64,000 bases of DNA from Desmodesmus armatus. Its lineage: Eukaryota; Chlorophyta; Chlorophyceae; Sphaeropleales; Scenedesmaceae. A model generated the notes under the pieces. It did no database searches. It was not told where the DNA came from and saw only the letters and a program-made list of their open reading frames with translations. Both the position numbers and the translations under genes were made by a program. Of the stretch, positions 1 through 18,957 are shown piece by piece (position 1 is the stretch's first letter; each line of letters starts with the position of its first letter). The stretch lies in assembly GCA_007449985.2 (NCBI GenBank), contig VIIQ02000732.1:160186-224185 (forward strand), given 5' to 3'.

Positions 1-609
1 TTGATGCGGCAACAGGAGCGCTGCCGCCAAAAGCAACGCATGAGGAGCAATGAGGCTTGCATGTGCTGCTGCAGGCTACGTGCAGGCCTGGTCCCTCTTT
101 GTTACCTGCACAACCCCACACCTGGGTCACTTCAGAACACATCTTGCAGGGTGGCGATCAGTGGAATGGCAACGGTCAGGCCGCTATCGTGTTGGCAAGC
201 GGGTGCATGTACATGGTGCTGCATGCGCAGGGTGATGGCGGCAGTACTTTGCCATACAGTACAGCTGCAGTATCGTTTGACAAGGGCTGAACTGGTTTGC
301 AGTCCAGTTGCTCGCAAGTTACAGCTGCAATTGGCACAAGCTTGTGCAGACCTGGTGATCGCCACAAGCGTGCAGTGCATCACTGTTGAACATGCACCTG
401 GCTGCCTCCGCCCATTCAAGCGCACCCTCCCCCTTGAACGATCAACCGTGTTCACACCCTGATAAGCAATGTCTCACGGTGCATCAGCCCATCCACTCAG
501 CAGCGACCTGGCATATGAATTGAGTAGAGGAATACCGTTACATCTGCAGCACATGGTAAAATACGCTCAAAGTAACAACCTGGCCACCCGCAACATCATG
601 TGAACTATC
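1..609. other. No gene recognised (window edge)
   Basis: The stretch holds open frames on both strands but none with a recognisable domain, a convincing ATG start or splice structure. It is the 3' flank of the minus-strand KDZ gene and is cut by the window edge. Confidence 0.5.
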
Positions 610-6705
<6,096 letters not shown>

Positions 6706-6869
6706 TGCAATGACATGACCGGAATTACAGCGATCTGAAGCTTGCACCAATGTCGTTTGATGTCCTGAAGATTGGACGTCTTTGCCTTATCTTTCCAGAA
6801 GTTGGGCAAAAATCACCGTAAGTTTGCCCAGACCAAGTTTCGCCAAAATTGCCAAACCCCGTAGGCTGC

Positions 6870-6870
<1 letters not shown>

Positions 6871-6940
<70 letters not shown>
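6871..6940. repeat. (GTA)n trinucleotide tract
   Basis: About 23 perfect GTA/TAG units, 165 bp upstream of the KDZ start codon. In one plus-strand frame it is a run of stop codons, so it is not coding there. Confidence 0.97.
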
Positions 6941-6942
<2 letters not shown>

Positions 6943-8480
6943 CGACGATCACATGTGTGGTGTGACAGTCACAGAGCACAGAGCACAGAGCGCACTGCAT
7001 TCATGCATATCAGTCGCTTGCTCGTTGTTACCACCTATCGTCTTAATCCCAGGACGTTCCCAGCATGGATCTGACAAGCACACACTGCAACTGCCACAGC
7101 AGCACGGCACAAATGCGGTTGTTGGCTGGCTATGAGTAGGTCAGCCATGAGTACGCTGTTGGAACAAAGAACCCAGATCGAGCCGTTTTAGGCCGGTAAG
7201 CTGGCCTACCTCTGCTGGCAGCTCCTGCAGCGCACTTCTGCTGAGCAGACTCTGCTCACACCCTGACTCAAGATTACGCCCTACTGTTCACCCCAACAAT
7301 CACACTGGCTGAAGTGGAAAAACTGTGTTGTGTGCCATGTCGGCAACAGCCATTATTCATAGTGGTTCAACCCAGTACCCAGTCCCCCTCCCCCCCCCCC
7401 CTTCCTTTCACTTTCCCTCCCCTTTTCTCTCTCCTCCCCCCCCCCCTTCTTAAGGGCACTGGTTCCGGCTAGGGTTTAACCTTATACATCATCAGGTCTT
7501 GCCCCCATGCGCTGCCAACAGAGCCTGCACTGGTTGTACACAAAAAACATTTCATATACTACATGGCATGTACACTTGTGTGGCAACATCATGTTGTCGC
7601 CTGACTGCCGCACCAGCAGCTGCAAGGCTGTTCATGCAGAGCCTTTTTATGGCTGTGAACTTGCAGCAATGCATCATCTTCAAGGTGACTGCGGCAGTCT
7701 GCTGGTGTGTGACCTTGAGGACAAATTGCTGCCGGGATGATACTGTGACTCCATGCTTGACACTGTGTTGCAAACCGTCGCCAGCTGACTAACAGACACT
7801 TGCATGGCATGCACAGTGCACAGTGCAGTTGTGGCCAGCACCTGACATATGTCTGCCCTTTATCGATAAAGACCGGGTCCCAACTGTGCAACACTCAGCC
7901 TGCTGGACAGCCTGGCTGGCAAAGTGCACATGTCCAGCACATAGTTACATGAGCCCAGCAAGCCGTTTCGGCTGAGCCCTCCGTGCTCATTAAACCTCAA
8001 CAACCGATGTGACATCTACAGGGAGACAACCATGATGTGCACGCATTTCCCGCGCAGCTAGAACCCCTGGACTGAGAGCAAGTCAAGCCGCTGTGAGCAC
8101 GAGTGAAGCTGTGCCTAGCCCTATCAACCCAATTTCCATCCAGAACCTGCCTGATACCACGTTTCCCAACACATCACTCAATGTTGCAGCATTCACAGGG
8201 CCAAACAGTTGCCACAGCATCTCAGGCCCTGAGTGGAACTCTCAAGGGCCACTAGGACAGTGTCCTGACGTGGAGCTCCTGTCGACGAAAAGGAGGTGAT
8301 ATGTCACATATCTGTGACAGACATCCTGATTGCCAGCCAGTCCGCATGCTGACCTGGTACAACTTGTGCTGAGCCCACGCGCAGTCATGACAGGCCAGCC
8401 ATTGGCCCCGCAAGATTGGCCAGTTTTCTACCACGTACATACACATGATACATAACAGAGAAAACTCGGCCGCCCAACAC

Positions 8481-8720
8481 AGCACCAGCACTGGCAGTAT
8501 CATGGGGCCTACTGGTGGCATGCGAAGCGGCCAAGCTGCACCACCATGGCTGCCACTTGCCACAGCAGAGTTCTGGTCGGGTTGGCAAGGCCCCTTCCAC
8601 ATCCACGCCACACAGAGTCGCGACCATGCCAACATAGCACAACAACACTGACAGTGTCATGGGCTTTACTGGTGGCAAATGAAGCTGCCAAACACATCAC
8701 TGCGTGGGAACCGCATTGAT
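8481..8720 (-). repeat. Two decayed copies of the 3' end of the 8804-13080 gene
   Basis: The last codons and stop of the adjacent gene (FGSFICHQ then stop, 8804 onward) recur at about 8640-8715 with the same stop (MRFPRSDVFGSFICHQ), and in weaker form at about 8485-8570. The shared plus-strand core reads like ctttactggtggca. Spacing is about 145-155 bp, as in a short tandem array. Confidence 0.85.
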
Positions 8721-8803
8721 TGTAAGGTCCCTGTTACATCCACGCCACACACAGCCCCAGGCTCCGCCAGGCTGACATAGCACCAACACTAACAGTATGG
8801 GCT

Positions 8804-10158
8804 TTACTGGTGGCATATGAAGCTGCCGAACACATCGCTGCCTGGGAACCGCATAATTGCCGAGCCCGCCATCAAGTCCTGCAGCTGCTGGCTGTTCAGC
8901 TCCTCCTGCATGTCCTCAGGGTCCCCAAACCCTGAAAAAACGCCGCCAGCCTGGATGACCTCACCAGGGTTCAAACCTGTGACCCCGCCTGCTGGTCTCT
9001 GCAATGGGGGATGGAACGCCTGCTGGCCTGGGAATGCCTGCATGGCAAGGCCCAAGCTGCCCCCACAAGCTGCCACATCCGCCGCTGCTGCCACCGCCTG
9101 TTGTGCTTGCACTCCCTGTGCACTAAACCCACCGGCAGCCCCAGGCCAAAGCATGCTGGCCCCCACCCCACCAGCAGTAAAAGGGGGAATCTGAGGTGCG
9201 CTCATCCGCCTAGCAGCCTGCTGCGCAGCAGACATACCAGCCATACCAGCACCAGCACCAGCACCGGCAACGGCAGCAGCACCACAGTAGCCATGGTTCA
9301 CATCGCTAGCTGTCAGGTCGAAGCCTGCTGGCCCTTGCACCCCTGCTGCTCCGACCATGTGATGACTCATCTCGTTAGTCATCCCCCAGGCTGCTGCTGA
9401 CTGTGTCCCTGTAGAGTGAGGCCGCATCATGTAGCCCAAGCCTGGGCCAGGCAGTGGGCCAGTCAATGGGCCAGGTACTGGGCCAGACAGTGGGCTGGGT
9501 ATCGGGCCAGCCAGCGGTGGGCTGTGTGCTGCCGGTGGGCCAGGTAGGGTTGGGCCAGCAGCTGGCCCAGCGGGCCACTGACCGCCGCTGTAACTGCTGC
9601 TGCTGCTGCCGCCGTAGAAGCTTCCCTGGTTGTTGGTTGGCTGCGCGGCGGGCTTGATGAGACCTGTGGTGACTGTCTGCCCAGCAACAAACACGAGACC
9701 GCTGTCACCAGAAAACACAGCGACACCATTGCATGCTGAGGCGGGAAGGTGCTGCCAGGGTAGCACCGGCACCTGCTGCTGCTGCTGTTGCTGCTGACGG
9801 GGCGCAGTTGCTGCTGCTCCTGGCGCTGGCTGTGGTGCTGCTGCTGCTGCACCTGGTGGGCCAGTCAATGCGTAGTGAGGCTGGGCCAGGCTGAGTCCCA
9901 TCTGGGCCGGGCTCTGAAGTGTCATCTGAGCGATGGATGACGCAATGCCACTGGGGGTCCCGGAAAAGCTGACACGAGCTGCTGAGTCAGCACCTGACAC
10001 AACTGCCAGGCCAGGCATGGCCCCTGCTGCTGTCATGTTTGCAGCAGCTGCTGCGAGGAGATCCCCAGTGACTGCAGCTTGCATGTTTGCTGCTGCTGCT
10101 GCATGGGCAGTGGCTGGTGTGACTGCAGGGGTCTTAGGCAGCTGTGCAGAACCCATCC

Positions 10159-10198
<40 letters not shown>

Positions 10199-10679
10199 TT
10201 GCAGGAGGAGCATCTGCTGCTGTGCAATGACCTCACTCAAGCTGCTGCTTCTGGCAGCAGAGGATGTCCGTCCTGCTGGTGCGAATGCTGCTGCCTCCAA
10301 TGCTGCCGTCCCAGTAGCAGAGGGGTTGAGGATTGCAGCTGGACCTTCTGTCCTGCTTTTTGTCCTGATAGGTCGAAGCTTTGGCATCTCTGGGCACTGC
10401 CCATCCAGCTGCTGCTGGTGGTGGTGGGGATAGTGACCGTAACTGTGTGCACTGCTGCCTCCGGCGGCTGCTTCTGCTGCCACTGCTGCCATGGCAGCAG
10501 CACAAGCAGCAGACAGTGACTCACTGTCCACTGCCATGTCTACTGATGCTGCTGCTGCTGCTGCTGCTAGTGCCTCGCCACTTTGTGGGGATCCTACTGA
10601 CCTGCTACTGACCTTCCGACTGAGGGTAGGTCCCTGACCTGATGAGCTTGTGATTGTCATAAACACAGCAGGGGGGCTC

Positions 10680-10717
<38 letters not shown>

Positions 10718-13080
10718 AGGCATGGGGTTCTTGTTGACCGTTGCTGCCCCACCCACAGACCGCTTGCTTTGCAGGCTGCTGCTGCAGCACTTGTCATTGC
10801 TTAGATCCTGTGAAACCGCCATGCTTGAGATACTAGCTCCACTTGCTGCCGCTGCTGCTGCTGCTGCGGCTGGTGGCCCTCCTGCTGCTCCTGGCAGGGG
10901 TTTACCTGTAGCTGCTGCAGAGTTCAAGGCACCAGATGCAAGCATACTTCCAGCCGCCGCCGCTGCTGCTGCTGCCAATGCTGAGCTGGAAGCGGTGCCA
11001 GGGCTTAGGGTGAACGGGCTCATCGACACATCCGCAGCCCCATCCATGCCTTGCGGTTTAGCCCTTGGCGAGCTAAGGTCCAGAACCCTGAGTGCGCCTG
11101 AGGACGTCACACCTGTGAGGTTCTCCGACACTCCCTGTGCCGCCGTTGCTGCCGCCGCTGCTGCTGCTGCTGCTGCTGCTGCATCCTGGCTGACTCCTGC
11201 AGGAACTGCTGCCATTCCCCTGCCATCCACAAACGTAGCACCCTCAACCTCCCCAGAAGGCAGCAGCAGTCCAGCTAGGTACGTTCCTGGGCAGCTAGAG
11301 CGCCGTGCTGCTGCTGCTGCTGCTGTGCCACCCCCCTTGCCACCAACGCCACCCTTGAATGATGCCTTGGTCACTGCTAGTCCCTGCATGCTCGCCCTTG
11401 GGTGCCTGCATGCACAAACAAGCAACCCCTCACGCCTGACCTGAGAAACTGGGGTACGTTTAGTAGGCCCTCTGGGCACCCTCAAGAGCCCTTGGCTCGC
11501 TGGCTAGTGCCGAGGTTGCGAACTTGTCTTCAATAACTGTACTGTACTGTAAAACACATATGTTGGAGCTGCATGCCTTGCTGCGTAGGACACGGAAGCA
11601 TTAGTGCAAGCACTGCTTGATTGCAATGGTGCAATGATGTTTTTGAAGGGAATTGCAGATTTGACCTGTACACGACATGACATTAGAATGCACACTCTGA
11701 TGTAAATCATTGCACCCACCTGTGGCTGCTGCTGTTGCCGCTCCATCCTGCTGCTGATGCTGCTGACTGGTGGCCTGCTGCAGCAAATGGTGACGGGCGG
11801 GCAGCAGCCATGCCAGAATCGCTGAGGTCTAAACCCCAGTTGCGGCGGCTGCGGCTGAACCCTGCTGCGGCTGCTGCTGCTGCTTCTGCTGCTGCTGAGG
11901 AGGTAGCGGTCGGTGGAGGGGTAGGGGCAGCTGCTAGGCTGGCACTTGCTGTCACTGCTGTTGCCGCAGCCGTGTCACCCCCAACTGCAGCTGGCGCCGC
12001 CGCCGCCGCAGCAGCAGCAGCAGCGATAGGGTCACTAGTGCCGTTGCTGCTGCTGTCGAGCTCTCGCCTGCTGCTGGGTCGGTCTGCTGCTGGGTCCCTT
12101 GACAAACTGAAGGAGGGTTTTGACCTCTTAGCACCACTGAGGTGACTGGGCCCTCCTGCTGTATCGACACCCGTGCTGTACGCCACTGCTGCTGCTGCTG
12201 CTGCTGGGTGAGGTTGGCCTTGGCTGGGACCGTTCCCGCCTGGCCCAAAGCCAAAGGAGCGCAAGCCCAGGCTACTGAGGAAGGAAGGCTTGCTGTTGCG
12301 TGGCAGCTGTGCCATCCCTACTGCTGCTGCTGGGGTGCTGTTGCTTGCAAGGCGGGCCAGTGCATCTGAAATATCTGCGCCAAAGAGCTTTGCTGCGTTG
12401 GGGTTGCTGGGGTGCCGCATAAAGGTATCGACCACTCCCTCTGCCTCTGCAAACAGATCCTCCAGGTCAGACATGCTGGGCTCTTCTGCTGCTGCTGCTG
12501 CTGTTGCTGCTGAAAACATACATTCATCATCCACAGCAGCAGCAGCTGCTGCCAACGCTGTGGCAGTTGCTGGTGTGCTTGGCGGTGCTGCTGGGAGAAG
12601 GTGCTGCTGCTGCTGTGGCTGCCTATCCATGACCAGGCTGGCCAGATTCACATGAGCTTGGTCTGCTGTATACTGCCTGGGTGCTGCTGCTGCTGCTGCT
12701 GCTGCTGCAACAGCAGCTACAGCTGGTGGGCCAGAAGAGGTTACAGTAGCATCCAAGCTGATTGGGTGCCCTGATTGGCTCCTCCTGGTGCTGTGACCAC
12801 CCCCTGATGTCGCCCTGCGCTGGGCCACACCTGGGCAGGAGCCGTGCTTGCCTTTCAGGGTGTGCTGAGGGATCGCTGCTGATGCTGTGAACTGCCCTTC
12901 GATAACTTCGCTGTGTTCCATTCGTCCTGCACATGCAGCAGACAAAGATGGGACTACTGTCATGGCGGGTGAGCAGTATCCGGGTTGTGATGGAGGCCAT
13001 TGGGCTCCGAATTCCTCATACGAACACTTTACGATGAACTTTATTGATTCAGTGTCGCCGGAATCTCTGAAAGCATGCAT
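8804..13080 (-). CDS. Large Ala/Gln-rich low-complexity protein (1320 aa), unknown
   Basis: Two exons, 11720-13080 and 8804-11405, join in phase (AG|G, Arg) through a GT-AG intron, giving 1320 aa. I do not recognise a family. Poly-Ala runs of about 8-15 residues and poly-Gln runs, all written with GCN/CAG triplets, separate short ordered patches: an N-terminal IKFIVKCSYEEFGAQ patch, an acidic SMSDLEDLFAEAEGVVDTFM helix, a SKPSFLSSLGLRSFGFG patch, and a conserved-looking C-terminus with DPEDMQEELNSQQLQDLM before the final FICHQ. Long disordered proteins of this sort are common among algal regulators, but no DNA- or RNA-binding domain is visible. The first ATG of the frame is at 13080; a start at an inner Met or an unseen upstream exon is possible. 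Confidence 0.6.
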
Positions 13081-14638
13081 CACAGCCGACAGACTGCGTG
13101 TCCCACCCCAACTCTGGCGTGATGCCGAACGCGCCGATGTTATACACTGCTTACCTTGGTTTGTAACTGTTCTAGGTGCAAGTGAGCCACGCAGCTCCTG
13201 TGTTGAAGTGACCAGCAGATATGGCGCGCATTGTCAAGGTTGTTGCGAATGTAGAGATGAAGCTTACGATAGGCTTTTCTGAGTGAGAACGTGTATGTTT
13301 CATGTCAACCGGGGTCATCTGCAGGGCAGGGAGGTCAATGGCAGAACCCTACTCTTGCCATGAGTCATCCAAAAGAACGAGGTTCTGCACGCCTGGCGAG
13401 CCTCCAGGTGCGTTATTTATAGTGATGTGTGAAGTGTCAGCGCAGCCTGCAAGCTTGGCTGTCTATGTGCGGCACCTTGCCATGCGTTCAGGCACTGCAA
13501 GCACCTGAGTTTGGACCTTCCTGTCCCTCCTTGCTGAGATTCTCTTTGACTACACAGCTGGTATATCCTCAGCACTACATGTGGACACATTGATTGGCTA
13601 GTGTTGGAATCGAGTTCAACTTGCAGCTGGTCTGGCAAGTAAGTAGACAGCAGCAGGCACTGCCACTCTGACTGCCACTCTGACATGCCATGAAGTCCGC
13701 ACTGGCCTACAAGGACCCTTACGGGCCACTGCTAAGTAAGCACACTGGCCCAAATTTGGGGGGGGGGGGGATTGTTACAAGTTGATACTTTGTGTGATAT
13801 GTGCACCACGCTGAGCCATGCAGACCGGGTGGGTGCCTCGTTAGCTGATAGAGTCTCTCCTTTGCAACAGCCTGGCCACACCGCACACCGTGTTGCGCAC
13901 CGCGTTCAACCAAGCAGCGCATGAGCCTGCACGGCTCTCTCGTTGTGCAGAACCACTGCATGTGCTCAACCAATGCTGTGGCAAGGAACAAACTTTGTCT
14001 TTTGAAAAGACAACTCCGAGTCGTCGTCGTGTCATGGTTTGTGCTGGCAAACGGCTTGAAACGCTCACAGTCCTGGAGAACACGGGACAGAGGCAGCTGC
14101 AGCACAATCCTGCAAAAACACAGATCATCAGAGCGGCTCAGCCAAGGTGCATGGAACAGCCTCGCACCCCACAGCATGACACTACAAACAAGAGATTCCG
14201 CTTCACACGAACCACACAGGCTCATTGCCATGTTCGTGTGTAAGTTAATCAACCACTGGCACAAACCTGACACACTGTGTTGCAGCACCGCTAGTAGCAC
14301 ATTGTAGCGTGCGGCACCACACGTGTGCCTTTTCAAAACCTTGCAAGCGGCATGAAGGGGTCTGACTCCCGCTACCACAAACACAAAATAAGGTGGCAGC
14401 TGTTCAAGACCTACTGCTGTAAAACAACCAGATATAACAACTGTAGAACACAAGCACGACGCTCTTGGCGCTCAACTGATCAGTCCATTGCAGGACAGGC
14501 GCCCTGAATGATTCAAGTTGCAGTGCAGCTTGCTGTGTTGCTACTGGCTGGCAGCACTGACAGCACGTCCGCATGCGATGCTTCACTAGCACTACACAAA
14601 ACAAGGTGACAGCTGTCAAACACTGTATGCCACGTCAT
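13081..14638. other. Intergenic region, no gene recognised
   Basis: Spacer between the start of the 1320-aa gene and the stop of the next minus-strand gene. It contains a G12 run near 13758. A 244-codon open frame (13719-14453, minus) has no ATG at its start and no recognisable domain. Confidence 0.5.
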
Positions 14639-15065
14639 CTACTGCTGGTCAGGACTTTCCTCACTTTCTGGCTGCTGCTGGGCAGGGCTGGCCCGGCCAT
14701 TTGGCTGCTGCTGGTTGGCGCTTGGCCGGGGTTGCGGCTGCTGCTGACTGGGACTCGCCAAGCTGCAGGGCTGCTGCTCGTGAGCGCTGACCCAGCCATT
14801 TGGCTGCTGCTGCTGGGTGGGGCTTGCATCGGGTTGCGGCTGCTGCTGGACCGGGCTTGCCTCGCTCGCTGGCTGCTGCTGGTGAGGGCTTGCGCGGCTC
14901 TGTGGCTGCTGCTGGTCCGGGATTTCCTCGCTTCCTGGCCGCTGCTGGGCAGGGCTTGCACACAGTTGGGGGTGCTGCTCGTCAGGGCTCGCCTCGCTTG
15001 CAAGCTGCTGCTGTTGGTCGTGGCTGGCCCGGCCATTAGGCTGCTGCTGGTCTGGGCTTGCCTGG
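14639..15065 (-). repeat. Coding minisatellite, ~33 bp, about 13 units (ASPxQQQPxxx)
   Basis: The last ~140 residues of the 2004-aa protein are an 11-residue repeat with core SP-x-QQQP and variable last three residues (NGR, ASE, QPD, PQR types). Units differ by substitutions but almost never in length, and the array runs up to the stop codon. Confidence 0.9.
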
Positions 15066-17700
15066 CGTTCATCCAGCCCTGCACCCTCACACACATCCGC
15101 AGCCTCGGCCTTCAGCATTTCTGCCATTAACTTGAAAGCCGCAGCCTCAAACTGCGCACGGGTCAGAATGATGTTCCCTGCGCTGTCCGAGATGTCCCCC
15201 AGAGGCCCCCACACCGGCAGAGCAGACGTGCGCTGATGTTTGATGCCTGCTGGGGCCTCCTGCCCTGACACCTGCTGCTGCTGCTGCTGCTGCTGGTCCA
15301 CACCTCCAGTGCTGCTGGTGGGGGCGTGCAGCAGCGCAGCAACTGGCCCATCAGCGCTGACCGTACGTGGCTGTGCAGTACTAAAAGTCCTGCTGGGTGC
15401 ATGGGGCTTTGGCTCTTGGAGCGGCTTCCCCACCTCATGCTCCTCCTGCTGCTGCTGCTGCGGAGGCGGCGACGGCTGTGGCTGCTGCTCCCGCTGCGCC
15501 TGCTGCGGCTGCTCCTGCGCCCGTGGCTGCTCCTGCTTCTGCTCCTCTTGCTGCTGCAGCTCCTGCTGCTGCAGCTCCTGCTGCGGCTGCTCCTGCGGTT
15601 GCTGCTGTGCTGGCGGCAACGTGGTCACAGTGGGCCGTGACGACCGCACAAACCGCAAGATGAGCTCCTCATAATACAGCTCTTCAGCAGTGTGTTCGCT
15701 CGGGACCGTGCTCACAATTTGCTCAGAAGCAGCACGTGCCGCTGCCTTGGGCTGCTGCCGCTGCTGCTTCTTTTCCTGCTGCTGCTGCCGCTGCTGCTGC
15801 TGCTGTTGCTGGTAGTAGGCATACATGTCGATCTGGCCGGTGCCGTCGGCGAGCACTGCACCCGGATGGACATCCGCCCACGGCTGCTGCTGGTGTTGCT
15901 GCTGTTGCTGCCACACCGGAGTCTGCAGCTGCTGCATGTATGCAGCTATCTGCGCTTCAAGGGTGCCTGCCTCCTGCTGCGCCTGCAGACTGGGCTCCAC
16001 TGCAGCACTCTGCGCGCCACCCAAGGAGACGTGCGGCATGCCGTTGCCTATTGGCTGAGTGTGTGCTGAGGAGAAGGACTGGAGACCAGCAGCAAGAAAA
16101 ACATTTGCATCCTGCTGCCGCTGCTGCTGCTGGGGGTCCTGCGGTGCTGACAGGCCCACCAGCTGCTGCTGCTGCTGCTGCCACTGCAGGCCGGCAAGCC
16201 CAGCCGGCCCAGGGAGATCGCCAGCGCTGGCGCCACCACCACCAGTTGCAGCAGCAGCAGCAGCATGTGCAGCCTCCTGCCTGGCCTGCAGCGCCCATGG
16301 CCAGTCGGGCACTGCTGCAGGCCACATCCCGCACTCTGCCTCTTGGTGCATCCGTGCAAAGCGCTGCTCCTGCTGCTGCCACCAGGTGGGGTCACCAGCA
16401 GCAGGGTCCCTTTCTTCTGTGGCATGATCCCTCGGCTGCTGCTGCTGCTGCGTGAGGCTCACATGTCTGCTGCGCCGGCGCTTCTTCTCCAGGGCCCTGA
16501 AATCTATGAGTGTCATCAGGACATCCTGCTCCTGCTCATCGAAGTGCCGCAGGAGAGAGGGAGCGCTGTGTGCAGCGCCGTACTCCCCATCCCCACCCCT
16601 GCAGCTGCTGCAGCAGCAGCAGCAGCGAGTGGCGCTGCTGCTTGCTTTGTTGCTGGCCGTGCTGGTGCCTGAGAGAAGTCATGCATGGAGCTGTACCTCT
16701 CGCGGCTGCTGCAAGTGTCAGGGTGCTGCAGCCCTGCAGGCAGCCCCACTGCTGTCTCCTCGCCTAGAATGCCAGCAGCCCAGATGTCACCAGCGCCGTC
16801 ACCACTGGCAGCAGCAGCAGCACCACCAGCGCCGCCACCAGCGGCAGCAGCAGCAGTAGATGCTGCTGCAGGCTGTGCTGCATGCTGCGCTGCATACTGT
16901 CCTGCCCCTGCTGTGACGCCCATAGCTAGGGTACCTGCTACCTGCCAAGGGAACAGGTGTGGGAACTCCATCATGTTCTGCATGATGGTGAGCAACGCCT
17001 CCGACCACCCGCTGGCAGCGCTGCCATCACCACCAGCAGCAGCAGCAGCAGCAGCAGCAGGCGACTCTGGTGCTGCTGCTGCTGCTGCCGCCACAGGCTG
17101 TGTTGCGTGCTGTGTGGCGCCTTTCGCCAAGCCCAGAGCCAGCACGGTTGCCAACTGCTGTTGCGCGGGGTTCCCAGACGCCACCAGCCCCTGCAACCAC
17201 TGCAACACAGTGTTGCACATGTGCTGGTCTGCAGCACTGGCCATGCCCTGGTCTTCAGCTGTGGCTGCTGCTCCAAGCACAGGTTGCAGCAGAGGGCCCA
17301 CAGCAGCACTGCCCATGCCATGACCCTCACCCACGCCTGCTGCTCCAAGCACAGGCTGCAGCAGAGGTCCTACAGCAGCAGCAGCTGCTGCTGCATCAGG
17401 CATAGCCCCAGGATGGACCCCAGCCACCGCTGCAGCCCGTTCAGCCACTGCTGCTGCCCCAAGCACAGGTTGCAGCAGGGGCCCTACAGCAGCAGCAGCT
17501 GCTGCATCAGGCATGGCCCCAGGATGGACCCCAGCCAGCGCCATAGCTGCATGAAGAGGGAGCTGCTGCTGCTGCTGCTGCTGCAGGCCCAGGGCGACCC
17601 CAGCAAACTCAACAGCCGCTGCGGCTGCCCGTATCGCCTCGTCAAAGTTTGCCCGCCATTGGAGTGGAAGCGGCGCGCGCTGCTGCTGCTGCTGCCGCCG

Positions 17701-17731
<31 letters not shown>

Positions 17732-18922
17732 GCTACCGCTTCCAGCCGCCGTGCTGCTGCTTCAAGAGCAACCTGCACCGCCGCTGAGACGGCCGCAGCG
17801 TGCTTGCTGTGTGTGCTGGTGGGGTCACCGCCATACACGTTCACATCCTCTGCACCCGCTGCCGCAGCTGCTGCTGCTGCCGCTGCTGCAGGCAAGCGCC
17901 CGCTGCTTGGACCTGCTGCGCCGCAGCCCCCGCACCCACAGCCACATGCCTTGATGGGCGCAGGGCTGCTGTTAGCAGTTGCTAGGGAGCGCTTGCGGCC
18001 TGAAATGCCGCCGGCGCCGCCGCTGCTGCTGCTGGTAGACGCCCCACGTGAGACGACAGCCACAGCGCCATGCATGGACAGCAGCGCATCTGGGACCGCT
18101 GCTGATGGTGCCGCAGGTGACGGCTCCCCAGCAGAAAAGCTCCGCTGCTGCTGCTGTTGGTGCGGCGCCTGCTGTGCTGCCGCTGCTGCCACCTGCTGCA
18201 CCTGCTGCCTGGGTTGCCGCTGCTGCAGTAGGCTGGCTTCCCCAGCAGAAGAGCTCCGCTGCTGCTGCTGCTGCTGCTGTTGGTGCGACGCCTGCTGTGC
18301 TGCTGCTGCTGCCGCCTGCTGCCCCTGCTGCCTGTTGTGCCGCTGCTGCTGCTGCTGCAATAGGCTGGCGTCCAGGTCCGCTGCATACGGCAGACTGCTG
18401 ACAGAGAGCCTAGTGCGCTTCTGTGGCGGCTGGCAATCGTGCGGCCAAGCCCCTGTCCCTTGCTGCTGCTGCTGCAGGTGCCAGCTGCCGGCCCTTTCTG
18501 CAGCGATGCCTGCCCCTGTGCACTGCTGCTGCTGCTGCAGGTGCCAGCTGGCAGCCCTTTCTGCAGCAATCCCTGCTGCGTCCAGGTCTTCCGAGCACCA
18601 GAACCCTAGCTGCTGTGGTGACCCGGGTGCTGAACCCTCCTGGTGCTGCCAGACAGGGCTGTCAGGTGCTGCGGTTCTGCCAATGGCGGTATCAACCGCA
18701 AGCCTTCTGTTTTCTGGCCGCTGCTGCTGCTGTTGCTGGTGAGGGAGGCATCTGTGCTGCCAGACTGGGCTGTCAGGTGCTGCAATGCTGCCAATGGCGG
18801 TATCAACCGCAAGCCTTTTGCTTTCTGGCTGCTGCTGCTGCTGCTGCTGCTGGATGCGGTGTCTGTGCTGGGGAGGCGCAGTGCTGGCAGGGGCAGCATC
18901 CACCACAAGCCTTTTACTGTCT

Positions 18923-18957
<35 letters not shown>

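Larger units (their letters stand above)
6706..8803. other. Intergenic region, no gene recognised
   Basis: Between the KDZ start and the stop of the next minus-strand gene there is a TAG-type trinucleotide tract, C-rich runs near 7387 and 7436, and, from about 8480, decayed copies of the 3' end of the neighbouring gene. Nothing else is recognisable as coding. Confidence 0.6.

Noticed and set aside
6725..7000. Poly-Leu open frame on the minus strand
   Set aside because: It is a translation of the trinucleotide repeat upstream of the KDZ start and ends in a stop before it.
10079..12655. Long plus-strand open frames opposite the 1320-aa gene
   Set aside because: They are antisense shadows of CAG/GCA repeats (poly-Cys, poly-Leu, poly-Ala) without starts or domains.
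13719..14453. A 244-codon open frame on the minus strand
   Set aside because: It has no ATG at its start, no recognisable domain, runs through a poly-C tract, and its composition is like the surrounding spacer.
16516..16700. Apparent frame break between two long minus-strand frames of the 2004-aa gene
   Set aside because: A 98-bp GT-AG intron (16599-16696, donor GAGAG|GTACAG, acceptor CTGCAG) joins them in phase, so no frameshift is needed.
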